Shown one piece after another: positions 8,175 through 17,606 of a stretch of 64,000 nucleotides of DNA. Within the stretch, counting starts at the first letter, position 1. Every line of letters begins with the position of its first letter. Origin of the DNA: RGIG6165 sp045538835 (GTDB lineage: Bacteria > Bacillota > Clostridia > Oscillospirales > Feifaniaceae). Under the pieces are notes generated by a model. That model saw only the letters and a list, made by a program, of their open reading frames with translations. It was not told where the DNA came from and ran no database searches. The position numbers and the translations under genes are program-made. The stretch covers positions 62,001 to 126,000 of the forward strand of contig JAZQEF010000011.1 in the NCBI GenBank assembly GCA_045538835.1. Direction: 5' to 3'.

Positions 8175-9488
8175 ATGAAAATAGATGTACGCGCTCTTGA
8201 TGCGCTTAAAATTCTTGAAAACGCCGGACATGAGGCTTATCTTGTAGGCGGTTGTGTACGTGATTATTTACGCGGTATCACCCCTCACGACTATGATATA
8301 ACGACATCTGCACTGCCCGGACAAACGATGGCGGCATTTGAGGGCTATCGCATCATTGAAACGGGACTTAGGCACGGCACCGTGACGGTGATGATCGATT
8401 CGTTACCGCTTGAAATAACCACTTTTAGACAAGACGGAAAATACAGCGACTCACGCCGCCCCGACAGTGTGACATTTGTTTCCTCTTTGAAAGAGGACCT
8501 TGCACGCAGGGATTTCTCGGTTAATGCCATTGCCATGGACATACAAGGCAGGATATACGACTTCTTCGGCGGCTGTGAAGATATCAAAAACGGGCTTATC
8601 CGCTGCGTAGGCGAGCCTAAAAAACGTTTTACAGAGGATGCACTGCGACTGATGAGGGCAATACGCTTTGCATCTGTCACGGGTTATACGATAGAGAAAG
8701 CGACCGAAGATGCCATTATCGAGTTTGCACCGCGCATAAAAGATGTTGCGTCAGAGCGTATTGCAGTCGAACTCTTAAAAACACTTTCGGGTAAATTTGA
8801 TGATTTGTTTTTAAAACATACTGTTCTTTTATCACAGATAATCCCTGAAATTGTGGACATGAAAAACTGTGTTCAGAATAATATACATCATATTTATAAT
8901 GTATGGGAGCACTCTGTCCGTGCGGCACAGTCTGCCCCGAATGACAACATTCTCCGCCTTGCGCTTATTTTACATGACACGGGAAAGCCTTTTACATTGA
9001 GCACAGATGATAAAGGACAGGACCATTATTATGGACACGCCGATGTTTCGGTGAAAATTGCAAGCCGTGTATGCAGAGAACTCAGACTTTCAAATGAGGA
9101 TTCCCGCCGCATTGTCACGCTTGTAAAGTATCACGACTATCCTATAGAGAATAACAAAAAGATACTCAGGCGCCGTCTGTGTAAATTCGGCAGAGATACA
9201 ATGCTTGATTTAATGAAAATAAAACGCGCCGACAATTCATCACAGTCACCTGAATTTGACAGAAGGGCATTTTACGATAAGATAGAAGCCTCTCTGAAAG
9301 AAATTTTTGAAGATGACGAGTGTTTTTCCTTAAAACAACTTGCCGTAAACGGCCACGATATGATGGAACTCGGCTTTAAGGAAAATAAAATCGGCAGAGC
9401 ACTTGAGAAACTTTTATCACTTGTTGTTGACGGAAAACTGCAAAATGACAGAGATATACTTTTAGAAGAGGCAAAAAAGGATTTGTAA
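8175..9488 (+). CDS. cca: CCA tRNA nucleotidyltransferase with HD domain
   Basis: It adds or repairs the 3' CCA end of tRNAs. The N-terminus has the class II nucleotidyltransferase signature AYLVGGCVRDYLRG followed by HDYDITTSA, whose Asp residues bind metal. RRDFSVNAIAMD and the adjacent RFTEDALRLMRAIRFA are the next family motifs. Residues about 255-330 contain an HD phosphohydrolase region (LILHDTGKP, HADVS). At 437 aa it has the length of Firmicute HD-containing Cca enzymes. The ATG begins 1 bp after the preceding stop with no strong ribosome site of its own, suggesting translational coupling. No CCA-adding-specific residues were tested, so A-adding activity only cannot be excluded. Confidence 0.93.
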   Translation: MKIDVRALDALKILENAGHEAYLVGGCVRDYLRGITPHDYDITTSALPGQTMAAFEGYRIIETGLRHGTVTVMIDSLPLEITTFRQDGKYSDSRRPDSVTFVSSLKEDLARRDFSVNAIAMDIQGRIYDFFGGCEDIKNGLIRCVGEPKKRFTEDALRLMRAIRFASVTGYTIEKATEDAIIEFAPRIKDVASERIAVELLKTLSGKFDDLFLKHTVLLSQIIPEIVDMKNCVQNNIHHIYNVWEHSVRAAQSAPNDNILRLALILHDTGKPFTLSTDDKGQDHYYGHADVSVKIASRVCRELRLSNEDSRRIVTLVKYHDYPIENNKKILRRRLCKFGRDTMLDLMKIKRADNSSQSPEFDRRAFYDKIEASLKEIFEDDECFSLKQLAVNGHDMMELGFKENKIGRALEKLLSLVVDGKLQNDRDILLEEAKKDL

Positions 9489-10459
9489 TGAAACGACGTA
9501 TTTTATGTTTATTTTTAGTTCTTACCGTACTATTGACATCCTGCGGTAAGACAGAGCCGACACCGACAGAGGTACCTCCAAAAGAGCCGATTATTATACA
9601 GACCGAGAACAGCATTTTAACTGCTCAGAGGGCTTTTGTCTATGACTGCACCGCAGACAGATACATCTATCTGCAGGGCGACCTTAAAGAAAAAGTGTAT
9701 CCTGCCAGCATAACAAAACTTTTCACGGCTTATGTTGCCCTGCAACATCTTGATGCCGATACATATGTCACGGTGGGAGATGAACTGAGTCTTGTCGAAA
9801 AAGGTGCATCTGTTGCAGGTCTTAAAGAGGGGAACACCTTAACGGTTGAAATGCTTATACGGTGCCTTCTGCTGCCCAGCGGTGGCGATGCCGCATATAC
9901 GCTGGCTATAAATGCAGGGCGCAAGATAGCAGAAGATTATACGCTTTCTCCCGAAGACGCGCTTTCCGTGTTTGTTGATGAGATGAACAACATCGCAGAG
10001 CAACTCAATTTGGAAAATACCCATTTTGTCACGGTCGACGGTTTTCACGACGATGAGCATTATATTTCTCTTGAGTCATACATAAAAATTGCAGAACTTG
10101 CGCTGAATAATCAGGTTATCGCAGAGACCGTTGCCATGCACAGAGCGCTTATAAAATTTGCCGACGGCAACAGCATAACGGTATACAATGTAAATCTGCT
10201 GGTAAATCCAAATTCAGAATACTACATAGATAATGCCTGCGGTCTGAAATCGGGCAGGACAAGCGCGGCAGGCTGCAACCTGCTGTCTGCCTACAAATAC
10301 GGTGACCGATGTATAGTCGTGGGCGTATTTGGCTGTCCCGAGATAACCGACCGGCTTGACGATTCGGTGCTTATTGTCAGCAAATACGAAAATTTGTGTA
10401 AATTATTTTTTCAGAACATAACAGAAGCAGAGTCAAATGACTCTGCTTCTTCTATTTAA
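9488..10459 (+). CDS. D-alanyl-D-alanine carboxypeptidase lipoprotein (peptidase S11)
   Basis: This low-molecular-weight penicillin-binding protein trims the terminal D-Ala from peptidoglycan stem peptides. The N-terminus is a lipoprotein signal with lipobox LLTSC, so Cys19 would be lipidated and the enzyme held on the outer membrane face. The S11 catalytic motifs appear in order: SITK (S-x-x-K) in YPASITKLF, SGGDAA in place of the usual SGN, and KSG in LKSGRTSAAG. The 323-aa protein lacks the C-terminal beta domain found in PBP5-type enzymes. It overlaps cca by one base (TAATG), so the two are co-translated. Its 3' end encodes a terminator hairpin. Confidence 0.88.
   Translation: MKRRILCLFLVLTVLLTSCGKTEPTPTEVPPKEPIIIQTENSILTAQRAFVYDCTADRYIYLQGDLKEKVYPASITKLFTAYVALQHLDADTYVTVGDELSLVEKGASVAGLKEGNTLTVEMLIRCLLLPSGGDAAYTLAINAGRKIAEDYTLSPEDALSVFVDEMNNIAEQLNLENTHFVTVDGFHDDEHYISLESYIKIAELALNNQVIAETVAMHRALIKFADGNSITVYNVNLLVNPNSEYYIDNACGLKSGRTSAAGCNLLSAYKYGDRCIVVGVFGCPEITDRLDDSVLIVSKYENLCKLFFQNITEAESNDSASSI
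10423..10450. terminator. Bidirectional hairpin between convergent genes
   Basis: A 13-bp perfect stem (AGAAGCAGAGTCA / TGACTCTGCTTCT, loop AA) lies inside the end of the carboxypeptidase gene and just beyond the GH3 stop on the other strand. The T tails are weak on both sides. Confidence 0.65.
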
Positions 10460-12717
10460 AATCCGAGTTTTTTATTTGCCTCTTCGATAGCCTTTTCAAT
10501 TTCTGCAAACGGAATTCCGCCGCCGCCTATATAGACGCCTTTTCTGGCATTCTGGTTTTGTCTGCCCTCATATACCGGCTCGTCTTTTCCGTCACCCGTC
10601 GTGAGGATACGAAGCGTATTTGCCGAAGATACTGCACGTATTAAGTCAGTCGTAACTTCATCGTATGCCCTGTTATTCATGAGTTCGCCAAACGGAGTTT
10701 CCATCGTTATGGGGTGGAGTGGAGGATTCTTTTCCTCAATGTTTACTTCCGCCACGAGCGGTGTGTCAACCGACGATGCCCCGATAAGCACTTTATACTT
10801 ACCTGTTGGCACTCTCCACTTATTTTCATACTCATCCCAGTATGCAAACGCCCTCTTTGAAAGCGTAAATGTGACCTCAGCACTTTCAGCTGCTTTGATA
10901 AATACCTTTTTAAAGCCCTTAAGTTCCTTTACCGAACGAGGCTCTGCCGCTTTTTCGGGCGCTGAGGTGTAGAGCTGAATTATCTCTTTACCGTCACGCT
11001 CACCGACATTCTTTACTTTGACCGTTACTGTAAGAGTGTCCTCATCTGTCATTGCGGTCTTATCCAGCGAAATGCTTTCATATACATATTTGGTATATGA
11101 CATCCCGAAACCGAAGGAGAAATTTACGGGAATCTTCTTCTTTTCATACCAACGGTAGCCGATATAAATATCTTCTGCATGTATACTGCGCTTTGTATCC
11201 CCCGGATAGAAGCCATAGGTCGGATTATCCTCAACTTTTATGGGGTGCGTCTCCGCAAGTTTACCACTGGGATTGACAGCACCGTACACTATCTCTGCAA
11301 TTGCCCTGCCAAGCGCCTGACCTCCGAGATACGCGTGAAGAATGGCATTTACACTGTCTATCCACGGCATTTCAGCAGGAGAACCTGCAGAAACTATAAC
11401 TGCTGTATCGGGACAAGCCTTGCCGACTTCTTCAATAAGTTTGCTGTGGGAGAGCGGCATCTTCATATGCTTTCTGTCGCGCCCCTCTATTTCGTAATTT
11501 TCGGGCCGACCTGCAAATATGACTGCTTTGCCGCATTTCTTTGCGGCAGCGACCGCCTCTGCTATGAGTGTATCATCGGGCTGATCGCTTATTTCGGGAT
11601 ATCCCTGTGCGTAAAGAAGTTTTCCTCCGCCTATTTGAGCGAAACTTTCAAATATGTCATCTGCCCTTGTCGGTTCGACATGGCTTGAGCCGCCGCCCTG
11701 GAATCTCGGATTTCTTGCAAAACCGCCGATTATAGCGACGTTCTCTCCCTTTTTAAGAGGAAGCATACCGTCATTTTTAAGAAGCACCATACATTCTCTT
11801 GCAATATTTGATGCAACTGCATGGTTCGCCTCTTTATCATATGTCGCATTATCATCCATGTTCGAGAGTCCCCACTCAGCAAGATCAGCAACTCTCTGTG
11901 CGGACTGGTTTATGTATTTTTCATCGAGAGTACCCTCGCCCACCATTTTCACCGAGCGTCTTGCCCATTCGCCCATTGACGAAGGCATAGTAAGGTCGCA
12001 ACCTGCAGTAATCGCCTTTCCTATGTCTGTAACGGCATTCCAGTCACTCATAACAAGGCCTTTAAAGCCCCACTCTTTTCGGAGAAGGTCTGTGAGCAGC
12101 CACTTATTCTCACAAGCGTGCTCGCCGTTGAGCATATTATAACTTGCCATTATCGTCTTTGGCTGTGCTTCTTTTACGACCATTTCAAATGCCGTAAGAT
12201 ATATTTCACGAAGTGCACGGTCAGACACTATCTCATCTATTGTAAATCTTCTCGTTTCCTGTGAATTCGCTGCAAAATGCTTAAGGCTGGTGCCTATTCC
12301 CTCGCCTTGTACGCCTTTTACATATGCCGTCGCAAGTTTTCCTGCGAGATAGGGATCTTCTGAAAAATATTCAAAATTTCTTCCGCAAAGAGGAGAGCGC
12401 TTCATATTCACACCGGGACCCAGAACTATGCTCACTTGTTCTGCCTTTGCTTCACTTGCAATGGTTCTTCCCACTTCGCCAATAAGCTCCTCATTCCACG
12501 AACAGGCAAGACCTGCTGCCGTCGGAAAACATGTTGCTTTTATTCTTTCCGGTGTCTTTGACACTCCGTCATTCAGCACTTTACGAAGTCCGTGCGGTCC
12601 GTCAGACATCATTATGCTGCCAAGTCCGTCTACTTCCTGTGTATACCATTTCCCCACACCGTTACACAGATTTATCCTGTCTTTTAACGATAGTTTTTTT
12701 ACATCAATAAATAACAC
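10456..12717 (-). CDS. Glycoside hydrolase family 3 (beta-glucosidase type)
   Basis: It probably releases terminal beta-linked sugars from oligosaccharides; no signal peptide is seen, so it is cytoplasmic. The N-terminal GH3 barrel contains the nucleophile Asp in KGLVMSDWNAV. The alpha/beta sandwich domain follows, and the last 150 residues include a fibronectin-III-like domain (GERDGKEIIQLYTS). Length (753 aa) fits full three-domain GH3 enzymes. The start is uncertain. The GTG at 12717 directly abuts the AAGAGG ribosome site and an in-frame stop lies just upstream, while an ATT codon at 12708 would be correctly spaced. It overlaps the convergent carboxypeptidase gene by 4 bp. Exact sugar specificity cannot be read off. 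Confidence 0.9.
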   Translation of the reverse strand: MLFIDVKKLSLKDRINLCNGVGKWYTQEVDGLGSIMMSDGPHGLRKVLNDGVSKTPERIKATCFPTAAGLACSWNEELIGEVGRTIASEAKAEQVSIVLGPGVNMKRSPLCGRNFEYFSEDPYLAGKLATAYVKGVQGEGIGTSLKHFAANSQETRRFTIDEIVSDRALREIYLTAFEMVVKEAQPKTIMASYNMLNGEHACENKWLLTDLLRKEWGFKGLVMSDWNAVTDIGKAITAGCDLTMPSSMGEWARRSVKMVGEGTLDEKYINQSAQRVADLAEWGLSNMDDNATYDKEANHAVASNIARECMVLLKNDGMLPLKKGENVAIIGGFARNPRFQGGGSSHVEPTRADDIFESFAQIGGGKLLYAQGYPEISDQPDDTLIAEAVAAAKKCGKAVIFAGRPENYEIEGRDRKHMKMPLSHSKLIEEVGKACPDTAVIVSAGSPAEMPWIDSVNAILHAYLGGQALGRAIAEIVYGAVNPSGKLAETHPIKVEDNPTYGFYPGDTKRSIHAEDIYIGYRWYEKKKIPVNFSFGFGMSYTKYVYESISLDKTAMTDEDTLTVTVKVKNVGERDGKEIIQLYTSAPEKAAEPRSVKELKGFKKVFIKAAESAEVTFTLSKRAFAYWDEYENKWRVPTGKYKVLIGASSVDTPLVAEVNIEEKNPPLHPITMETPFGELMNNRAYDEVTTDLIRAVSSANTLRILTTGDGKDEPVYEGRQNQNARKGVYIGGGGIPFAEIEKAIEEANKKLGF

Positions 12718-12812
12718 CTCTTATCAGTTGTTACGTATATAATAACACAACTTTCAAAAAACAATCTTTTCCAAAATCATTTTGCTAATTATTCCCGTTA
12801 CAGTTTGTTAAT

Positions 12813-12841
12813 TTGACACAAGGCGACATTTGAGGTAAAAT
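12813..12841 (+). promoter_or_regulatory. Sigma-A promoter of the M23 peptidase gene
   Basis: TTGACA (12813-12818) and TAAAAT (12836-12841) are separated by 17 bp, 40 bp before the ATG. The rest of the 12718-12881 gap also carries the 5' leader of the divergent GH3 gene. Confidence 0.85.
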
Positions 12842-12881
12842 ATATAGGTCGAGACGACAATTTGAACAAAGGAGGGCTTTT

Positions 12882-14504
12882 ATGCAGGAAACGCAGAATA
12901 AGTCAAATGTGTTTTTAAAGGTTCTTAGTCGCATTGCGATTTTTTTATACACTCTCGGCTGCTACACCTATAACGGCACAGTTTTGTTTCTTAAGAAACT
13001 GTACAGAATAACAGGCCTCCGCAGTCTAATCAAATATCTCGGTCCCGTTCTTCCCAAAGACAATCTGCCTCAGCTTTTTACACACACGGTAAAAAGCACG
13101 TGTCACCGAGTTTTATCTATGCTTACGGGCGCATCGGCATCGGTTTTTGAGGACACTCTGTCCCCCAAGGCAAAGAAGAAGTATGCTCTTGTTGCCGCAA
13201 AACGCGTTGTACTGTTTATGATACCTGTCGTTATAATGTGTTCTGCAACTGTTTTTGTAATACGTCTTCAGGACTATGTAACTGCCTTTAATGTGGTTAT
13301 AAACGGCGACGTCATCGCAACAGTTGAAGAACCGCAGGATTTCTATAATATCGAATCATATGTTGCAGACTACGTTTCTTCCCTAACGGGAGAAGAATAC
13401 AAACCCGATTACAACACTTCTCTACGTGCGACAGTTGCATACGGTCCCGCTCTTACAGATGAGGAGGAAACTATCCGTGACTGCCTGCTTGAAGAGGCAG
13501 ATGAACAGATAGTACAGAGTTACGGTCTCTATGTTGACGGAAATCTGGTTATGACCGATTCCTCACAGGATACGCTCAATTCTCTGCTTGACGGACTGAA
13601 AAATGCCTACCTTGAAGGTACGGGTAGAAATGCTGCCGACGGCGAGGCGCGTACTGTCGCTTTTATTCAGGATGTAACAGTGCAGCCCACATACGTTTCG
13701 GCAACCGCTGACGAGACAAATGCCGAAGACGAATTTATTAAGAAAATAGTCTCTCCGATAGCAGCTTCTACTTCGGATGAGGATATTACAGACGAGCTTC
13801 TTGCAAACTTTAATGAATCAAAGGTGTATCAAGCGCTCAATGCAAACCCCAATGCCAAGGCAATGGGTATGCCTATCTCGGTCAAAGTGGTGCAAAACGA
13901 AGAATACAACACCTATCAGTCATATTCGACCGAAAAGGTTCCCGACTCCTCACTCACAAAGGGTGCTACAAAGGTCGTACAGAAGGGTTCCAAGGGTGTC
14001 ACCAAGGTGGTTGACGAGGTCTATATCATAGACGGTAAAGAAGTGAGCCGTGCAACCATTTCAAAAACTGTGGTGAGTGAACCTGTCAAACAGATAGTTC
14101 ACTACGGTACAAAGGTCTCGGTCGTAACTGGCAGATTTATGCGACCTGTTTCCGGCGGTTCAATTACCTCTTATTACGGTTACAGACGTTCGGGTTTCCA
14201 CACCGGTATTGATATCGCTCGTCCCACGGGTACTAAGATATATGCGGCCGACGGCGGAACTGTCACATTTGCAGGACGAAGCGGCGGCTACGGTCTGCTT
14301 ATCAAGATAGACCACGGCAACGGCTACTCCACCTATTATGCGCACTGCTCAGCGCTCAGCGTCAAGAAAGGCCAACAGGTCAACAAGGGTGATGTTATCG
14401 GTAAGGTCGGAAGTACGGGTAACAGTACGGGAAGCCATCTCCACTTTGAGGTGCGTCTCAACGGCGCCACCAAGAACCCGCTCAACTACGTTTCCTCAAG
14501 ATAA
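12882..14504 (+). CDS. Membrane-anchored M23 endopeptidase with G5 domain
   Basis: This is a wall-lytic or wall-remodelling enzyme facing the outside. Residues about 108-128 (FMIPVVIMCSATVFVI) form one membrane span after a basic cytoplasmic N-terminal region. A G5-type domain lies near 350-425, with EKVPDSSLTKGATKVVQKG as its hallmark. The peptidase M23 domain fills the C-terminus: zinc ligands H and D in FHTGIDIA, YYAHCSAL and the HxH motif HLHFEVR. The order TM, stalk, G5, M23 is common in Clostridia. The ATG follows AAAGGAGGG. It has a consensus-like promoter and its own terminator. The bond cleaved in peptidoglycan cannot be assigned. Confidence 0.92.
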   Translation: MQETQNKSNVFLKVLSRIAIFLYTLGCYTYNGTVLFLKKLYRITGLRSLIKYLGPVLPKDNLPQLFTHTVKSTCHRVLSMLTGASASVFEDTLSPKAKKKYALVAAKRVVLFMIPVVIMCSATVFVIRLQDYVTAFNVVINGDVIATVEEPQDFYNIESYVADYVSSLTGEEYKPDYNTSLRATVAYGPALTDEEETIRDCLLEEADEQIVQSYGLYVDGNLVMTDSSQDTLNSLLDGLKNAYLEGTGRNAADGEARTVAFIQDVTVQPTYVSATADETNAEDEFIKKIVSPIAASTSDEDITDELLANFNESKVYQALNANPNAKAMGMPISVKVVQNEEYNTYQSYSTEKVPDSSLTKGATKVVQKGSKGVTKVVDEVYIIDGKEVSRATISKTVVSEPVKQIVHYGTKVSVVTGRFMRPVSGGSITSYYGYRRSGFHTGIDIARPTGTKIYAADGGTVTFAGRSGGYGLLIKIDHGNGYSTYYAHCSALSVKKGQQVNKGDVIGKVGSTGNSTGSHLHFEVRLNGATKNPLNYVSSR

Positions 14505-14508
14505 ATCA

Positions 14509-14543
14509 AACAGGGCACTCTCCGCAAGGAAGAATGCCCTGTT
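14509..14543. terminator. Bidirectional terminator between M23 and patatin genes
   Basis: A 9-bp stem, AACAGGGCA / TGCCCTGTT, with a 17-nt loop sits between the two convergent stop codons. The tail on the plus side is ATTATTTAT. Confidence 0.65.
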
Positions 14544-14548
14544 ATTAT

Positions 14549-15388
14549 TTATATAAATTCTTTTATTTTATCTATGAGTTTTTCGGTGTCGGAATATCCT
14601 CTTTTGTAGAGTTTTATGAGTTTTACCCTGTCTTTCGTAAGCCGCGATACGCCTTCGGTATCACTCGGCGCTATGATTATCGCCCTGCCTGCCGCAACTT
14701 CTGCTTCACAGAGTTCAAGCGAGGCATTGTACACCTCATCTCTCTTTGCATACGCTTTTGCAATCGCAGGATATTTTCTCATAACCTTATCTGCAACAGA
14801 AGAATGATCTTTTACCTCTTTTCTGTAGCCGAGAGGTCTTGTCAATACTATCACATTTTTGTCTGCGCCGTTTTTTATCGACCACTCTATCGGTATACTG
14901 TCGGCGACTCCGCCGTCATAATACATTTTCCCGTCGACCTCAACGGGCTTTGCCAAAAGCGGTATCGAGGCTGATGCCTGTATCTTCTCAAGGCTGCCTC
15001 TTTTTATGTTTGACACATCAAAATATTCCGCTTTGCCCGTTTCACAACTTGTAGCGACGGATGTCACCCTCTTGCCGCTGTTATTATAAGTTTTGTAATC
15101 AAAAGGCTCAAGTTGGTCGGGAATTCGCTTGAAAAGAAGCTCCATATTAAATATACTGCCTGTTGTCAAAAGATTGCGCATACCCACATACTGCCCGTGA
15201 TCGAGATACTTCGTGTTGACGTTGAGTGAACGCAGTTTCTGCTTTGAAACATAGTTTATGCCTGTGCATATGCCTGCCGACACACCAACGATGTTATTTA
15301 TCTCTATATCATTGTCTAAAAAGCAGTCGAGCACACCTGCGGTATATGTGCCGCGCATTCCGCCGCCTTCAAGAATAAGTCTTACCAT
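14549..15388 (-). CDS. Patatin-like phospholipase
   Basis: A serine lipid acyl hydrolase of the RssA/YjjU type. The oxyanion glycine-rich motif EGGGMRG is at residues 7-13, the nucleophile elbow GVSAG near residue 38, and the catalytic-Asp motif YYDGGVADSIP near residue 155, so the Ser-Asp dyad is complete. No signal peptide is present, which suggests a cytoplasmic or peripheral enzyme. The 279-aa length is normal. The ATG is preceded by CGGAGG, with a sigma-A promoter 19 bp upstream. The substrate lipid is not predictable. Confidence 0.92.
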   Translation of the reverse strand: MVRLILEGGGMRGTYTAGVLDCFLDNDIEINNIVGVSAGICTGINYVSKQKLRSLNVNTKYLDHGQYVGMRNLLTTGSIFNMELLFKRIPDQLEPFDYKTYNNSGKRVTSVATSCETGKAEYFDVSNIKRGSLEKIQASASIPLLAKPVEVDGKMYYDGGVADSIPIEWSIKNGADKNVIVLTRPLGYRKEVKDHSSVADKVMRKYPAIAKAYAKRDEVYNASLELCEAEVAAGRAIIIAPSDTEGVSRLTKDRVKLIKLYKRGYSDTEKLIDKIKEFI

Positions 15389-15406
15389 ACAGAAACCTCC
15401 GTTTAT

Positions 15407-15434
15407 ATTATATCACTATATAAATTTCTATCAA
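15407..15434 (-). promoter_or_regulatory. Sigma-A promoter of the patatin gene
   Basis: Minus-strand TTGATA (15429-15434) and TATAAT (15407-15412) are spaced 16 bp apart. Confidence 0.78.
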
Positions 15435-15481
15435 TTACCTTTTTGTAAATTATCATCTTTGTGTCATACTCGCATATTTTA

Positions 15482-15490
15482 TGTTATAAT
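15482..15490 (+). promoter_or_regulatory. Extended -10 promoter of pgeF
   Basis: TGTTATAAT is an extended -10 element (TGN-TATAAT) 21 bp before the TTG start. The -35 region (TGTCAT, 15462-15467) is weak, as is usual for extended -10 promoters. Confidence 0.6.
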
Positions 15491-15511
15491 GTATGAAAAG
15501 GGAGTGGTTTT

Positions 15512-16252
15512 TTGTCTGAGAGACTTATAAAAGCATTTGAAGGATTTGATGGAGTCACTGCGGCATTCTCAACAAGATGCGGCGGTGTGTCGAAGGGGGC
15601 TTTTGCCTCACTCAATCCGGGTATTTTTTCTGCTGACAGCAAAGAAAATATCCAAAAAAACTTATCCCTTATATGCGGCGACCTCGGCGTAACAAGAGAC
15701 AGTCTTATATTCAACCATCAGGTGCACGGCGCAGATGTGACAGACGTAACATCAAAAGAAATGTGCTCTGCCATACGTGATGCTGACTGTTTTGTCACCG
15801 CTCTTTCGGGCGTGACTCTTACCTGCATTACTGCCGACTGTGTGCCAATCTTATTATTTGATCCTGTCAAAAAAATTATAGCTACTGCACATGCAGGCTG
15901 GCGCGGTACGGTTGCAGGCTCACAGAGAGCGGCGGTCGATGCCATGCTCAGATACGGCAGCAATACAAGTGATATTTTAGTCGAGATAGGACCCTGTATC
16001 AGTGGAGCGGCATATGAAGTCAGCGAAGATGTGGCGGCACAATTTGACTCATCTTCCGTCATTTTGACTTATGAAAAGCCGCACATAGATCTGCGGCGTG
16101 CAAATGCAGACCTGCTTATATCCTGCGGTATAAAACCCGCAAACATCAAAATATCCCCTCTGTGTACCTTCGAGAGAGAAGATATGTTCTTTTCTCACAG
16201 ACGAACGGGACTTCCCAGAGGGACACAGACAGCATTTATTGCTTTGAGGTAA
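15512..16252 (+). CDS. pgeF: Peptidoglycan editing factor / laccase-domain protein
   Basis: This family (YlmD/YfiH, Cu-oxidase_4) was first called polyphenol oxidase; in E. coli it corrects misincorporated serine in muropeptides, and purine-nucleoside activities have also been reported. The visible metal-site motifs are FNHQVHGAD, the ITADCVPIL cysteine, TAHAGWRGTVAG and IGPCISGAAYEV, with FSHRRTGLPRG near the end. The start is TTG at 15512 with GGGAG upstream. The next gene begins 2 bp after its stop, so the two form an operon. No divisome genes accompany it here. Length (246 aa) is normal. Confidence 0.9.
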   Translation: MSERLIKAFEGFDGVTAAFSTRCGGVSKGAFASLNPGIFSADSKENIQKNLSLICGDLGVTRDSLIFNHQVHGADVTDVTSKEMCSAIRDADCFVTALSGVTLTCITADCVPILLFDPVKKIIATAHAGWRGTVAGSQRAAVDAMLRYGSNTSDILVEIGPCISGAAYEVSEDVAAQFDSSSVILTYEKPHIDLRRANADLLISCGIKPANIKISPLCTFEREDMFFSHRRTGLPRGTQTAFIALR

Positions 16253-16254
16253 AA

Positions 16255-17577
16255 ATGAAACGTTTTATTTTATTATTAACGGCTATTCTCCTCATATTCG
16301 GTGCTTGTTCAAAGCCTTCCGAAAATGAAAGTATGCCTGTATATCTGCCGGAGAGTCCGATATCTGTTTCGCTGTATACCGACGGGGCGGCTTCTCCGTT
16401 TGCCGCACAGACAAAAGATGATAAGATCATCGTCTCGCTTGTCTACGACAGTCTTATTGCCATTGATAACGATTTCAGCGAAAAGCCTTTGCTTGCAGAG
16501 AGTTACTATGTGAGCGGAAATGTGCTGACAGTTACTCTTCGTGAGGGTGTGGTATTTTCAGACGGTACTTCGTTTAATGGAGATTCCCTTTTATATACTC
16601 TTTCAAAACTTGAGGGAACACAGTATCAGAATTTTTTTGACATTGTGGCTGAATCTGTTATCGTTTCACCCTACTGTGTGCAGTTTACATTAAGTTCTGT
16701 CCCGTCAGACCCTGCGACACTGCTCACTTTCCCGATAGTAAATCAGAATTCAAACGGAGTCGGCGCTTATAAGTTTGACGGTGATTCTACCCTTGTTCCA
16801 AACGAGAATTACTACGGCACAAAGGGTACTATTTCAAAAATAACACTTGTAAGCGGCAATAAGACAGAACTTTTCAACAGTGGAAAAATAACGTTTCTCT
16901 ACAACATCGGCGACCTCTCTTACGGCGAGATAGACAAGGCGCATTCACTCAAGACGCTCTCCACCAACGAACTTACATTTCTGGGAATCAACAAGTACCG
17001 CAAGATATTTTCAAAGTCTGAATACAGGCACGCACTCTCCTCACTTATCGACAGAACATATCTCGCCGCATTTGCCCCTCAGGGCAACGGTTATGTGTCA
17101 TTTTCGGTGATAAATCCGTCATGGTATAAATTTGATCCGACTTCGGTATCGGTCAAATACTCCACAGCCGATGCAAAAGAGATACTTGCGACAGCAGGTA
17201 TATCAGGTGCTTCTGTAAATATTGTAGTAAACAGCGAAAACGTCAACCGGCTGATGATAGCAAGAAGTCTTGCAGATACGCTCGAAGAACTCGGTGCAAA
17301 ACCGACTGTCTCCTCACTGGCGTGGGATGATTATCTTGCCGCGATATCCGCAGGCGCTTATGACATATATGTCGGCGAAACGCATCTCCCGTATGATATG
17401 AATGTGTCAGCACTTTTGCCTGACTATGCCGCATATGCAGCCGCAGAACTTATATCTGCACTTGATGCGGATATGCCCGTTATCCCCCTGTTTTTTGACC
17501 AGGAGACGCTACTTATAAACGCTTCATCCTCATTGCCGACCGACGAACCCTTACTCACAGTATGCGGCTATAAATAA
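16255..17577 (+). CDS. Peptide/nickel-type ABC solute-binding lipoprotein (SBP family 5)
   Basis: The start is ATG at 16255, 2 bp after pgeF, preceded by GAGGT. A lipoprotein signal with lipobox IFGAC anchors it outside the membrane. The body follows the family 5 oligopeptide-binding fold: SLVYDSLIAID, LREGVVFSDGTSFNGDSLLYTL, IVNQNSNGVGAYKF and a C-terminal ALDADMPVIPLFF block. At 440 aa it is shorter than the usual 500-550, so one lobe may be trimmed. No permease or ATPase gene is nearby, making it an orphan binding protein. Given its partner PgeF, a wall-peptide ligand is possible but is only inference. Confidence 0.85.
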   Translation: MKRFILLLTAILLIFGACSKPSENESMPVYLPESPISVSLYTDGAASPFAAQTKDDKIIVSLVYDSLIAIDNDFSEKPLLAESYYVSGNVLTVTLREGVVFSDGTSFNGDSLLYTLSKLEGTQYQNFFDIVAESVIVSPYCVQFTLSSVPSDPATLLTFPIVNQNSNGVGAYKFDGDSTLVPNENYYGTKGTISKITLVSGNKTELFNSGKITFLYNIGDLSYGEIDKAHSLKTLSTNELTFLGINKYRKIFSKSEYRHALSSLIDRTYLAAFAPQGNGYVSFSVINPSWYKFDPTSVSVKYSTADAKEILATAGISGASVNIVVNSENVNRLMIARSLADTLEELGAKPTVSSLAWDDYLAAISAGAYDIYVGETHLPYDMNVSALLPDYAAYAAAELISALDADMPVIPLFFDQETLLINASSSLPTDEPLLTVCGYK

Positions 17578-17578
17578 A

Positions 17579-17606
17579 AAAGGCTTAGGTTTTTACCTAA
17601 GCCTTT
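17579..17606. terminator. Bidirectional intrinsic terminator
   Basis: A 12-bp perfect stem (AAAGGCTTAGGT / ACCTAAGCCTTT, loop TTTT) lies between the convergent solute-binding-protein and gatB genes. The gatB stop lies within the right arm. Confidence 0.88.
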
